Source: Tubiluchus corallicola (Eukaryota; Priapulida; Priapulimorpha; Priapulimorphida; Tubiluchidae). From it: a stretch of 64,000 nucleotides of DNA. The stretch covers positions 530,501 to 594,500 of the forward strand of contig JAQGDQ010000115.1 of assembly GCA_030141605.1 (NCBI GenBank), written 5' to 3'. Positions 1-14,151 of this stretch are shown here, piece by piece; the stretch's first letter is position 1, and each line of letters starts with the position of its first letter. Position numbers and translations under genes: made by a program. Under the pieces are notes generated by a model that did not search any database, was not told the origin of the DNA, and saw nothing but the letters and a program-made list of their open reading frames with translations.

Positions 1-135
1 TTTGTCAATTAAATATTTTTTGTTCTGGACCCGGCAGGAAATGAATCAATTAATTTCTAAATAGATTTTTGTAGGTCATCCCAGTTTATTTCTATTGACT
101 AATGTTAAATTGTTGTGTAATTTTGTTGGTAGTAA

Positions 136-324
<189 letters not shown>

Positions 325-1137
325 AACTAAAAGCAAGTTCCGGGGTAAGTGTTCACCTCTGCTGGTCAGAATGTTTTGCTTTAACGCTGATAAAAAAGGG
401 TAGAAATTTATCTTGCTCCATGACTAGGCTCAAATTGGTTTTTGAAGCTCATGTTTTACACTGAATGCTTAGGCGGTTTCATTAAAAGTTTATAACCGTA
501 AAAATGGCTAGCAATTTTGATTTCTGGTTTTCACTGAGTTGCCTTCATTGTAGCGACCTAGATTGGTCACTTAACTGGTAATCACATTATGTGTTTCGAC
601 ACTTTACAGATCTCAGTTGCCTCACATTTACCTAGATATGCATATTCACCAACGCGTGATTAGAGTCCCAGCTGCGAACATAATGACCGTGCCTCAATTT
701 TCCTGGATTTCATACTAGTCACGTCAAACGGGTCACGCAAATATGGCGAACAGATCGGCGACGAATCCAGGGCTATTAAGCAGTAAACAAATCACGGGGC
801 ATTACCGAGACTGCGGGATAATGTGTTTCTGCAATTATCTACCACTTGCAAGTGAATGCTCAGCTCAGTTGCGTGGATGTTTGCGCGGACTTAATGATTG
901 CGGAGGAATATTTGCGTAAACTGTTTTTCGGTGTTTGCTTCCCGGTTTCTCAGTTTTTGATTGAAAGTTGCATATTAAAGAAACTTTGCATTCACAGAAC
1001 GCGTTGGGCAAACCAGATGTTTTCAGCATTCTGAATTTTAGTACTAGACTTAAATGCCAAGTTTATTATTTCCACAAAACCTCATACTCCAGAAAAAGCC
1101 AGAATTTTGAGAACACCTAACCTGGAAGTGTTAATTC
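325..1137. other. unassigned non-coding stretch
   Basis: I see no exon, repeat or RNA gene that I can defend here. Short open frames have neither family similarity nor splice context. Confidence 0.5.
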
Positions 1138-1312
<175 letters not shown>

Positions 1313-1935
1313 TACATTTCATTAGGTAAATGAAATACATGGGTACAAAAACACAATTAAATTTAATGAATAAAATGAATAAGCGTTACGTAATTCTAAA
1401 TAAGCTGTGCAGTATATTATACGAAATGTAGGGGAGGACGAAGTATAAGACTTATAGAGTATTTTCCCTGTCAGATTAGTTGAATAAGCATGATCATTAA
1501 AAATTATTCTTATATATTTCATCTAGTTACATTTCATTTATTTCACATATTTCATATATTTCAAAAACATGTTTCATTTAGTTGCAAAAAGTTATAATAT
1601 GCACGTATTAAAAAACAGATTTAAAGTAATTGTACATATTAAAAGATACCTACAATATAATCTACATTAAATGACATCATCTATCTATATTTCCAAAAAA
1701 TTTATAAAAACATATTATAAAACGTTTTATAAAACCATGCTCACTAAAACAATTTTATAAATTGTCATCTAGATCGTTCCATAATTTAATACCACGAAAT
1801 GACTGACTCGTTGTTTTTAAAGTTGTTCCTGCCAGCGGTATTTTGCAATTGCCCCCTCCCCCACCTCTTGCTTGTAAATTTAACTGGATTATTAATGAAC
1901 GAAAATCTGTTTTGTAGATTTCAAAAATTATTTTC
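1313..1935 (-). mobile_element. 3' remnant of a CR1/Jockey-type non-LTR retroelement
   Basis: On the minus strand, 1786-1880 reads through a segment with the pattern that closes many CR1-like ORF2 proteins after the reverse transcriptase: a basic stretch, a small-residue IPLAGTTLK segment, then SFRGIKLWNDLDDNL and a stop. The further downstream sequence is stop-ridden and ends in an (AAT)n-like tail merging with the microsatellite. No reverse transcriptase or endonuclease remains. The call rests on recognising the C-terminal LWN motif. Confidence 0.5.
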
Positions 1936-3023
1936 GCAACTATTTATTAACATGTCAAATAAATAACTTTCTCAAACTCAGAAAGACTTTCTCAATCTCA
2001 GAAAGATTTGCTGATTTGACTTTCCAGGAGAAGCTTTGACGGAACATGTTCTTTAATTGCTACATTCATATTGGGGTTGATTTGTGTTATATAGTATCTT
2101 CTCTTACATCTTATGTTACATTATACCTTTCAGGCCATATGACAGACTGAAAAGCTGTACGAAAAGTGAACTTATCTTCAATGCAGAAGACCTCAGTTGG
2201 TCACCTACATTACTCGGAACATTTGTCTCTTGAAGTTGGGTTAAAGGTCAATGTCGGTTGGCACGGTAACAGGTTTCTCACTGTAACATGGCTCCGCCCA
2301 CACTCAGACATGTCGGCTGCCCGTGTTTTACTCTCAGACAGTATGAAACTGCATTGATCAACCGAAGGAACCCATTCCACTGGCAAAATGCGATTATAAC
2401 CACGACTGTAAATCAATCAAAAATTAAAGCCCGCTTCCAATGCCTGATCTCTTTCAATCAGCTTTTACAGACACTCTCTGGTGATCAGGAAAAAATCCGT
2501 TTATTGCGTAAGGCTGTCACGTGACTGCACACCACACAGTAAAAAATCAATTGTTTTCGTTCAATCATAAAAGATCTTGAAACAAGCATAATCGTTGTCG
2601 TCATCGTCATCGCTGTCAGAATATTGTCGTTACTAAATTGAAATGTAACATTACTTATTTAAACCTAGAGGAAAAAACTGGCAATTAGGCCGAGTCGCTT
2701 AAAATAAGCAAAGTCTATGAAATTAATCAATAAGCTTTCCATTTTAGCTTTTCATAATCTAATTTCCATTTTAAATAATCTAGAGCCAATATCCCAGAAT
2801 GTAATCCAGAATATCCCAACACACAACCGGGAAATGAATCCTGTTTATTCATCACACGTATTGTTAATTAGACAAACATTGGGATTGCAACCAATTCAAT
2901 TTAAAATAGAAATGATCTCAGAGCGAAAAATGTCAAGAATCTCGCTTTTTGCTAAAATTTTTTTATTCTTAAACAATAAAAATAAACAAGATATGGTTGT
3001 ATGTTTCGATTTCTATTCCTTTC
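1936..3023. other. unassigned non-coding stretch
   Basis: No gene recognised. A short GTCATC-rich patch (about 2595-2615) and an open frame starting near 2717 look like chance sequence. That frame ends in low-complexity CAATATG repeats. Confidence 0.45.
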
Positions 3024-3330
3024 TAGAACTCTCAAGAGCAGAGAGTTGTGCAATATGTACAATGCAATATGCAATATGCAATATGTACAATATGTTGTGC
3101 AATATGTGCAATGGTATGCTTTATGCGTTTATATGGATATATAAAAATCAGAATTATTAATGTAAAGTGAATTAATAATGAATATGTTTTAGGAACAATC
3201 TCCAAACCGCTTAACATTAAATCATGCGCAAGCTAATCTAGTACTACTACTACATGTAATATTATTTAGCATGCGTGGTGTTTTTTATTGGTGATAATTT
3301 CCACGTATTAGAACTCTCAAGAGCAGAGAG
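3024..3330. repeat. 22-bp perfect direct repeat flanking a CAATATG-rich segment
   Basis: TAGAACTCTCAAGAGCAGAG followed by AG occurs at 3024-3045 and again at 3309-3330. The 263 bp between the copies begin with irregular CAATATG repeats (3050-3115). The copies could flank a small insertion or record a local duplication. Confidence 0.8.
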
Positions 3331-3367
3331 ATGGTAATAGATGTTGACCGATGCGTTAAACTTTAAG

Positions 3368-3440
3368 GAGTCCTGGCGGAGTGGTACTAACTTATTTATC
3401 AGCGCGCTGGGAGATTAGTACTCTATCTTGTGAGAATGCT
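3368..3440 (+). mobile_element. possible tRNA-derived SINE fragment
   Basis: TGGCGGAGTGG (about 3375-3385) fits the tRNA internal A-box consensus, and a GCGCGCTGGGA segment follows. No convincing B-box or clover-leaf is seen, so a functional tRNA gene is unlikely. Confidence 0.2.
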
Positions 3441-6059
3441 TAGAATTTTAATGTGCCAATAAAAACCACGCAAAACTAGCTGTAATACTTGGATTTTTTT
3501 GTGAAAATAATATTTTTTGCTAAATTGACCCCAGCTGCTTAATCGTTACATCTAATATTTCCATATTTACCTCTCTTTTCTCTTTATCTCTTTCTCCCCT
3601 CTCGATTTCTATCCCTTTTCTTCTTTCTTGCCTCTATCTCTAAAAATTGTTAGACAAGACAAGACAAATTAATATTTTTTACTTAAACTATTCTTACGTT
3701 AATATTTTAATAAGATTTTTTTGTTTTTTAAATAGATATTTTTAAACACGAAGTCATAATATCAATTAGAATGCAGAAGATTCTGTAGTGAAAATACTAA
3801 ATAACGAAAACTGCGCTTTCATTAAGCTCTCTGGAGAGTACAGTCTAGCTACAGTAAGTAAATATGGTTTACTGAGGTGACTTTCAAATCGAAGACAATT
3901 TATTATCGGGACAGCATTAGTGCAGTGGCTTTTATCTGTGCCTGAGCTGCAAGATTGCTTGATTTCACGTGTTCCTTCTGTGACATTTGCTGAGAATCAA
4001 ATGGAAAAATTATGCAGGCAATCATTTGATTTTTGACGTTTTCGTACGACCAGTCATTCATGCAGTTTATCAAAAAATCGAAAACATTTAAATTGCGTTT
4101 GAATTTTGCAATGAAATTGCTTGTCCCTAAGAAATGTCCACATTACATGGTGCGTTTCTGCATAAATACATAGGTATTAGCTCAGTACAATCAGTGATAA
4201 AACATAGTCTGTAGCCTTCAATGAAGAATTACGTTGCTAAGCTATGTACAGTGCCTGTTAAAAAAACCAAAGTCTAAGTACCCAAAATCTAATTCCGACC
4301 CTGGATAATTAGTTAGAAGAGTATATGGTGCAAGAGTATTTATGTTCTGTTGCCGCTACTATTTATTACCATAAGGAAAGGGTTTGGAATTCTGGGACAA
4401 TACTATAACCAGTAATTTATTTGGCTAGCAATCTAGCATTAGCAACCGTTTACCTATCTTACACGCTTGAACAAAGTCTTCTTAGATTTTTATGCAACTT
4501 GTGACGTAATCATACATAATATTGACCAACAGCTCAATTTACTAAGTGCTGAAGGCGGTTTGTTATCAGAAATGCTCAAAGGATTTGGCATTTTAGTCGA
4601 TTCAAACAGCAAGTAAAATAAAAAACAATAACCGCAACGAGTATGACAAACGAGAAGAGGCTTTCAAAATCTGGCTTAAAATTACAAAAATTACACAAGA
4701 AACGTGAGTGATAGCTAGCCATTATTTGTGAATACTTATCCATACTTTGATATTGTATAAGAAAGCAACTCAGTTTCGCGTGGTTAATGATACCAGAGTC
4801 ATTATGTATGAATAGGAAACAAATTAGAAAATATAACATACAATAATTCCTATAGTTAATGATAAGAATTGGGAGAACATCGCACCCACATCACCCCAAT
4901 TCACTGTCCTAATGCTATGTCATCTGCATATAGTTTACGATTTAACCCAATGTTGAAGATACGGGCAGTGGAGGGTCCCAACTATAATTAGCATTGGTCA
5001 GCTCGTACGTGTTTTCCACTATTTGGTTCTCTCAATGCAGTTTATTAGATCAGATCCCAAACTAAGGTTTTTCTGACGTCGGACCATACCAATTCGGCAT
5101 TGTCAGTAGGTTTTCCACATGCTTGACGCCTAACAGTACATTTTCACATTTACCATTGAATAGCATTGGGATTGTGTGCTACATCTTGAGTTTATCAATT
5201 AGTGCAGCACTCATTTAGCGCCAGTTAATAAGAGATTAGTTCAACATTATGGTAATTGGCTGGTCGTTCACATACAAGTAGTTGCACTATCAGAATACTG
5301 CATGCGTTGTAAAAACTGGCTATCTCAACGAAAGTCATCAATTGCCGCCTTTTTGGAAATTTAAGAGCAGCAAAAGTTCTTTTTGTAAAAAGAAACAGTT
5401 TCAGTTTCGAGCAACTGCTGACGTTTATATAATTTCTGGTGATCTCTTGTGGTATTAGAACTCAACAGCATTAGAGTGACACCATATTGGGCTGAATACT
5501 GTGGGCCATTTATTTTAATCAGTCCGTGATGTACACGCATGCGCTACAGCCATACTTTCGTTTCTAATTTTCAAACAGTGTCGCACTATACAAATGACAT
5601 CCATTTACAAAACGTCTCCTCGTCGTTTTCCGTCGCCGCCGAATCATTAGTTCGGTGTCCAATTAAGAAGCAATCACCTTTTAACTACAGCGAAATTTCA
5701 TCTGAACAGGCGAATTAGCTCAATTAGCAATTCGCGCCGGGAAGAAGCGCGCGTGGGAATTCGCAGGTCATTAGGGGATAAACAACTAGGAAAAGCGGCT
5801 TCCTGTATTGATTCTTGCAGCACCAGGCGGAGATGAAATCAGGAGGAGGGCTACTCAGCCTACTGGGCCAATCCGGAGGGCGTAACTTCTAGTTGCTTTC
5901 TTGTTACTTTCTGCTAGTGGGCGAAGCTGCATCAGCAAGCAGAGCTTTGCAGCAGTTTTGATTAAGTGGAATGTTGTTTTTACTTTACTCAATTTTATTA
6001 TGCTGTATTCTACAGCGTTCTTCTCAACTACATTCCACTCAACTCGAACCCGATCATTC
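3441..6059. other. non-coding stretch with one GC-richer, motif-dense patch
   Basis: No gene recognised. The patch at 5590-5860 is richer in G+C than its surroundings. It contains two CAATTA/AATTAG homeodomain-type cores next to TTCGCGCCGGGAA, an E2F-like site (about 5711-5742). It could be a regulatory element, but that is inference from motif density only. Confidence 0.3.
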
Positions 6060-6490
6060 CATTCTACTTCATTTAATTTCACTCCATTCTATTTTACTCT
6101 ATTGTACTCTACTCTACTGTATTCTGCTCTGCTCTGCTCCGCTCCACTCCATTCCACTCCACTCCACTCCACTCCACTCCACTCCACTCCACTCCACTCC
6201 ACTCCACTCCACTCCACTCCACTCCACTCTACTCTACTCTACTCTACTACTCTGCTCTGCTCTGCTCTACTCTGTTTTGCTATACACTATTCTATTCTAC
6301 ACTACCCTACCCTACCCTACCCTACCCTACCCTACCCTACCCTACCCTACCCTACCCTACCCTACCCTACCCTACCCTACCCTACCCTACCCTACCCTAC
6401 CCTACCCTACTCTACTCTACTCTACTCTACTCTACTCTACTCTACTCTACTCTACTCTACTCTACTCTACTCTACTCTACTCTACCACTA
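6060..6490. repeat. compound pentanucleotide satellite (CTCTA/CTCCA/CCCTA)
   Basis: Blocks of related 5-mers follow one another: CTCTA/CTCTG (6090-6140), CTCCA (6145-6225), CTCTA/CTCTG (6226-6290), about 22 units of CCCTA (6302-6410), then about 15 units of CTCTA (6411-6484). The CCCTA block is one base short of the animal telomere unit CCCTAA. Its complement (TAGGG)n has regular GGG runs able to form G-quadruplexes. Confidence 0.97.
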
Positions 6491-9400
6491 CTCTACCTAC
6501 CACTACTGATCAACTCTGTAAATGAGCAGCTACAAGGCTCAGTTCAAAATCATTGAATATTTTACTAGTTAATTACAAAATAATTACCAGTAATAATAAT
6601 AATAATAATGGCTTTACGTCAATAACCCGATAGTAAGATCACAATTTCCTCAGCATGAATTGTTGCATGATTTATCTTATTGATCCTATTGCTGAAATAC
6701 CTGTCCTATTTAATTTATTTTTGAACCAAAAAAGATTAATTTATGGGTTAAAACCTTTTTGACCGAAAACACAGCCCAAAACGGCGCAAAAATCAAATAA
6801 TACAGCTTGCATGAATAATAATCCAATCATATAAACTTGCATGAATCTAATCAAAAGCATTTACTGTGTCGCAAGCTTTAATAAATGCAGCTTTGTCACG
6901 ACATCCCACTGTGTATAATTAGAAATAAATAAAGGATGAGCTTAAAGACAGCAAGAGCACTGTCTCTTCTTGAACCTGTGAGTATTTTATTGAACAGGAC
7001 AGTTGCGTCGAGCAGTTTTAAAAATAAACAGTGTATTTATCGTACCCAGCAGCTGAAAATGCTCGATAAGGAAAGTCATCGCAGAGATCCATACTTCAAG
7101 GCTACATGTTGCGCTTAAGTTTAATTCATTGGAAACGATTAGTAAGCCGTTTAGCTTCTCACTGTATTGTGGTATGGAAATGCGTGATCGTTAGGAGTTA
7201 TATAGACCATAGATCTGTGTTTATAACAGCCTTAAATTAGTTTGGCTCCTAGGTGGCGTCTAGACGTTTTATTGTACGCCTTGGAAGCACGCAAGGCATT
7301 TTGTGGATATATACGTACGGGGAGGGAGGTAGTGTGCACGTGGAAAGGGAGGTCGTCAAGTATTGAGCTCACAGTGCCTTTCGAACAAACCGTACATGAA
7401 GCACCAACATACAAATTTAGTAAAAAAAATGGAATCTCTGGTATCACGAATAAAAGAGTCAGGCTACGATGTTAAGCATATTATACTGGAAGTAGGAAGT
7501 CGTGGTTTCATAAGTCCTGAAAACTTAAAAAACTAAAACATTTCTTAATAACAATCAGAGTAACTGCCACTGGTTAAATCTTAGTAATGATCTAAGTAAA
7601 TCTGCTGTTGTCTTATCACCATCAATATTTTATTCAAAATTTTGAAGAATTTCAGATTGCTTGATTTTAACAACTGAAGTTCTTAGAACCATTTGCTATT
7701 AAATAAAATGTGTATAATTCTTTTTTTAGTTATTCAAAATTCTTTTCTTGTTAATACATTAACTATACAACATTCTAATTCATTTTATTCTATATCTGAT
7801 CAATGGTGACACTAATGATTGCCCGTCTTTGAATATGACTAATTAGATAGAGTTTTTAAACCAATGTTGGACAAAATGTATACGTGCGCATCAGCTGGCC
7901 ATTAAATGATTTTGCTTATATCACAAAGTTTACGATTTTAATTCGAGCTAACTTGTCATAAACTTTAAACTTTTATTTCTTTTTTTCGTTCAAATTAAAA
8001 CAGTCTACCTAATAGTTACTCTGGCAGTCAATACGTAATGGCTTTTTACCGTTAATGATAGTTAGAACATATACTTGATGCTTAACACTTGAAACTAGAG
8101 TAGATTCTTTGCTATCCAACAAATGGGCAACTGAAAATTGGCTATATTACTGCACGTCTATGGTTTGTTAAAGGATTCTGCCAAGACGTCTGTCCAATTC
8201 TTTTGTAGACGCATCCACTATTATCTCTTTTGTTCTGCCTTTAGTTTACTCCTGGGTACATTTCGCCCTGCAAATGCATAAATGATTGTCCTAACGAGTC
8301 GGTATTCAAATCACGCACGGGTTATATTACAGCCTCATCGTCCTGGCCGCTTTTAACAGTTTCGTCATTGACCGGATTCACAAAGACCCGCTGGCTTCAG
8401 CCAGTCTTTGTGCGACTGCAACTTCCCTTGTATACACAATGACCTTGAGTAGAAGCTTGAGAGCTCTGAGTGCTATGCATCTATGCAGGCATTGATTTGT
8501 CTTGTTTAGCACCCAGCCTAATTACCGCATTCAGAGGAACCATTGAAAAGAGCGGGCATGTGTAAGGCAGGGCTGATTATCCACCGCTTCTAATTCACTG
8601 CATGCGATTAATGCTGTTATGGTGTTAGTGAGAAACCAGATGATGAAATGCTTATCAGCTGTGACGTTTTTTATTAATTTCAACTTTGCTTGCTGAAATA
8701 ATTGCTAGAAGCAATGCAAAAATCTCTAATAAAGTATTAGCTGTATAAATGTAATATTATTAAATCCATTATTTCAGCATTTAAAGGAATGAACGAGAAT
8801 GAGAACATTCTTTAAGACATTAAACTATGTCTTAAAGGATTTTCTTAAAGAAATAGACGTACAAGCAAGTACAAAACAGTTAAAAAACCTCGTTACTCTG
8901 ACAGTTTTGCACTGATTTCGTCTTGCAATACTCAAGTTCTTAAAATTTATTAATGACTTATTCGCTTAACATTGGAATATCGAAATCTCAGTTAAAATAG
9001 TTTGCCAAACTGTCCTTACCGTTTGCAGAAATGTCTTCATTTAAATAGGAAATGAGACAAAGATAAACCTTAAGAATTTTGTAGACATTAACAGTCTAAT
9101 TAATGTGCGCAGGTTTCTCTTATTACCACCTACAGGCATTGGTCAGAGAATGAACCGTGTTGGAATATCATAACTTTATTTTTTTCTGTTATTTGGCTTT
9201 ACACGATATGTAAGTGTGAGTCTACAGTTTAATGTTTGTCTTGTTTGCTTGTCACAATGTTGGTTTTTGTATTATTGTTTTTGCAATGTATTTTTAGTTA
9301 GGTGAATTGCTACTCGAACATGATCTTAATTGTGTCGAAACGTTGCAGATGTTCGTGTCTGAATAAAAGCCATGTCTTTGCTTAAATGGTTATCATTTTT

Positions 9401-11670
9401 TTTAAATTTGTTTTCCCAAGCGCCATTCAGTTTCTCAAATATTCATTTATATGAACAAGTAAATTAATAGTTGAATAATTAATGGCCAAAAATTTTATTA
9501 GTATTTATTAATTAGTTGTCTATTACATCTTACATCAAAAAGACATATTTTTATCAATTTTTATCAGCATGAAATCCCTTTTTACCAGCACACTTAAGAG
9601 TTTCGATAGCGTCTGACTAAAGCTGGCTAATCCCATAAAACCTTGGTGATAACTGACTATAATTCTAGTGCAGCAGACGTATGCCGCACGGACACTTTTT
9701 ATCAAATTAGTAGGAACAAATATTTCGAATTGCGAAGACAGTTCAAATAGATTTGTAATTTGAAAATAGCATTAAGTTTGACGGTTAAGGTAAGCTGAGC
9801 ACAGTTACACAACCGTCACACACATACAATGTTTAAGCTAATGTTCAACAATTTATGTTATTCCAGCATCCGACACGAATGCTGGCACGATATAGCCTTA
9901 GAAGTGGAGAAGTGCCGCAAACACCACAGCTATGGCTGAAAATTCAACTGTGGTGTTAGACATGTCGTTGTCATCTATTTTTTACCTTCACGCACTTTGG
10001 CATCTCGCTTTTAAAGGAGAAGTGAAAGCTTGCCCTTTCTTTGTCCTGCCTGACTCGCGCATGGCTTCAAGCTCTGCCGGGCTTCTTGGCACGACTCATG
10101 TAGACCGTCTGAGCGAAAATGTTGAATGTTGCCTTGCACGGCAATTAAGTTTCGTGTGAGCAAGGAGTGAGTCACTCGCATAGCGTAGAGCGGATAAAGC
10201 TTTATTGATTTGAGATGATTGTGAAGAATTTACCAAGGCATATCGCCCGAGGTTTTGAAGCATCAAACAGTCCATACCCCGGGGAAGGCTCGTTGTGCTA
10301 ACCGAATATACTTAACAAATAAACAAAGTCTGCTTGCATTGAAGCGGTGAAACTACATTTAAAATCTAATTTTATCACATTAGTTTAAGGAAGTTGATCA
10401 TAAAAAGACATGCAAGATGCGTCTAGTCTACACGATGTCTAGTAGATGGCTCTGCATGCAGGCTGTACTGCCCTGCCTCTCGATGAAATTGTTCTTGGCC
10501 TATTTATTTCTAAAAATCTTATTGGCAAACCTTTGCTTTTATCCATATACATTGTTTATACACGGTTTCCCCATCGACACTCTCACAATTTTAGCGTCTT
10601 GAATCGGAAAAAAGCAAAGGTCATTTGATGACAAATTGACCATGAAACCAATAATTACAAATTTCAATTACAACAAAAACTAGAGTAATAAGGATTTGCT
10701 ATTAAAGTAAGCAGTGCTTCAGTTTATTACACTTTTACATTATAGTCCATATTCTCACATTGCCTATGAACGGTCAGATACATATAAGTAAGGGCTTCAA
10801 TAGGGGCTTCAAAAATGAAGCAAGATTAGGTCCCAAACTGCAGACTAGTAGTGGAACGCCACTAGCGAAATGAAACGATGATATTTAAAGTTGGCATAAG
10901 AAGACAAATCTTTTAGAATTAGGAATTTTTACAATACTTATCTTTATTACTGTTTTGCACTTTTTCTTGAACAGAACTGATTCATTTGTGAAGCCCTTCA
11001 AAACGACCTTTTTGTACAATTAAAGTGCACAAACAGTTGCATGTGAAGCAAGTTTCTAAAATCCTCTAGTTGAGATGAATTTTCATCTCGTGCAATTAAT
11101 CAAGCGGGTAAGAAAGCCGCTTTATTTGTCAGTGAACTAATTAAATTGGCGCAATTAAGTTTTTTCCGTTGAAAATTCCCGACCGAATTGCAGCACAAAC
11201 TGCACGGGTATAAGATGTTGTGATAAAGCTTTCAGGCTTTCAGTACACGACTTTGCAATCAGACTGCACAAGTTGCCCATGTCTCAACAACAGTGCTGAC
11301 GAAAAAGTATTGAAGTGGCCCGGCAAACAGTCTTAAGCACTTGATTGAATTTCTGCACTTGATTAGATTGGGAAGCATTTCGCCTGCTCGCTTAGATCCA
11401 AACTGAAATGCGCGAATTCAATCAGAGCCACGAGCTGTAGTTATAATGGATCACGATTCATAGCAGCGCATTTATGATATTATGTTGTTTGTTGGGCATG
11501 GGAGCATTGATCAGTTATCCTGTGAAATGATCTTTGGTGATTTAGGAGTCAGGCAGGGATTATTCTTGTTGCCTATATTGCGTATTAACTTTGCATCAAG
11601 TTACAGCTTAATTCACCTAACGTTGTACATGGTTCACACCCAATACTCACTTACAAAGATAATAGCAATT
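6491..11670. other. gene-poor non-coding stretch
   Basis: No exon, RNA gene or mobile element recognised. A short (AAT)n lies at about 6592-6609. The open frames starting near 7242, 9932 and 11482 show no known domain. The 11,060-11,420 interval is richer in AATTAA/CAATTA cores and slightly higher in G+C, so it is a weak candidate for a regulatory element. Confidence 0.4.
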
Positions 11671-11671
11671 A

Positions 11672-12185
11672 AAGGGGAAGAAAAGGTTATTTGAAAGTAC
11701 GTTATAAAAAAGGTCTCCACATAAAGTTATATTACTTTGCATTACGCTTACGTGTTTCAAAGACTTATGTAACTAGAAAAGAAAGTTCTTAGTAATTTAA
11801 AAGTTTGTTCAACCGGTAAAATGTCACTGACTCTGTGACTCACCTTCCCAGTCTGCACCACTGACTCACCAAAAAATATATTATTACTCTTATTCACAAG
11901 ACAAAATAATTTATACTACTGTTTAGTTAGCAGAAGGTGTGCTACCTACAAATGTTCTGATTATTTTTTCAAACTTTACACAATGTCATCTAAACTTGTT
12001 TCAAGTGGCTTACCGTTAAAATGACTCTGCCTAACGGTCTTCGCGGCAATTTAAAGTTTCAAGTTTCATACAGCGTTACTGTTAAAGCAAACCCTGTGTG
12101 CAATAAGACAGCATAAAAGGGATATAAAATTTCAAGACGAATTTTTAAGCCACATTTATGAAGAATGTTTTCTTGTGCTTTAAAC
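11672..12185 (+). repeat. dispersed repeat family R1, copy 1
   Basis: About 500 bp match 61,630-62,125 (SORD intron 3) in the same orientation with scattered substitutions and small gaps. Shared anchors include TCCACATAAA, GCACCACTGACTCACC, TTTTTCAAACTTT, CTAAACTTGTTTCAA (TTAAACTTGTTTCAA in copy 2) and TTTTCTTGTGCTTTAA. No coding frame survives. It is probably a decayed transposon of unknown class. Confidence 0.8.
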
Positions 12186-12829
12186 GAGGAAGTGGTCAGG
12201 AAGACCTTGCAAAATAGACTTCGTTGCCTGCCCTGTAGGTCTATGATAATTTTTTTCTTGGTTAACTTAGATAAATAAAATGACAACAACAGCCAAGGAA
12301 AACACAGTCCTTTACAGTGGCTGTTGTAACTATGTTAGTTATCTTAATGTTAATATTTCCAAGTTACAGATCTATTACTGACGTAGGTTAAGTTAGTACA
12401 CCATGTCAAAACGGACTAACAAAATTATGGCTGCATACTGCCATTGAGTGAGCAAAAGACCTGAAATTTTCAAACTTTGAAAAAAATCAGAGTTAGAAAA
12501 GAAAAGAAAGACTAACTTTTTGAAGCAATTTACCCAACATTGGTTATTTTAAGCATAGTTTATAATTTATTTGGCTTAAATGAAACAGTTCATTATAACT
12601 GATATGCTGATGTACAATTTAAGTGAATAAATACAATGTACAATCTACTGAACACAAATAATGTACAATTTAAGATTTACATTTGAAATTAATAGGATCG
12701 GCATAGTACTGTATCATTGAATATAACGAAACGTGACTACACAACATAGACAACATACACAGTATATACAATATGGAAAAAAAGAATAATAAATAAAACA
12801 TTATCTCAGAAGATTAGTTAAAAATTATT
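12186..12829. other. unassigned non-coding stretch
   Basis: AT-rich, with several TGTACAATTTAAG-like near-repeats around 12,610-12,675. Nothing else recognised. Confidence 0.4.
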
Positions 12830-13255
12830 AGATTCGAAGACGCTTTGTCCAAACAATAATACGCTGAAAGTTTATTAGATGAAGCAGCAAGTTCATCTCA
12901 CAGCTGCGTTCCCGCGAAGAAGAAGATTTCTAATATCATCTGACAACTCATGTATATTTATATTATAATTATTAGAGACTGATAATAATTATCATGGTTT
13001 TGTCGAGTGTCAGTGCGCTAGGCAGGTTAAAAAGAGGGCATGTTAGCAAAAAATGTTCATGTGTCTCAAAAAGGAAGAGGCCCTGCAATGTTTTAAGACA
13101 CGAGACCCACTACTATTAACACAGCCCCTAGGAAATAAGTTAAAATTCAGCTGATTAAATTCAACACGCATGCGCATGAGATGGATTGTGATGGAGCTAA
13201 CATTGGTTAAAGGTCGATATATTTCGTGAGGTTTCGGATGGTACACACTCCGGAT
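12830..13255 (-). mobile_element. decayed non-LTR retroelement, C-terminal Cys/His region
   Basis: On the minus strand, with one frameshift, the translation reads MRMRVEFNQLNFNLF, then a Cys-containing loop, then ETHEHFLLTCPLFN (about 13,000-13,180). The order 'R-x-R, L-N, C..C, E-x-x-x-H-F-L-L-x-C-P' is typical of the region following the reverse transcriptase or RNase H in several non-LTR families. Further downstream, ELAASSNKLSAYYCLDKASS resembles their extreme C-terminus. Family assignment is uncertain. Confidence 0.5.

Positions 13256-14151
<896 letters not shown>

Noticed and set aside
2717-3160. 147-codon plus-strand open frame
   Set aside because: The amino-acid order looks random, the last third is CAATATG repeat, there are no splice partners, and no domain is recognised.
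9932-10159. 75-codon plus-strand open frame as a gene
   Set aside because: There is no domain, no exon partner and no supporting context.
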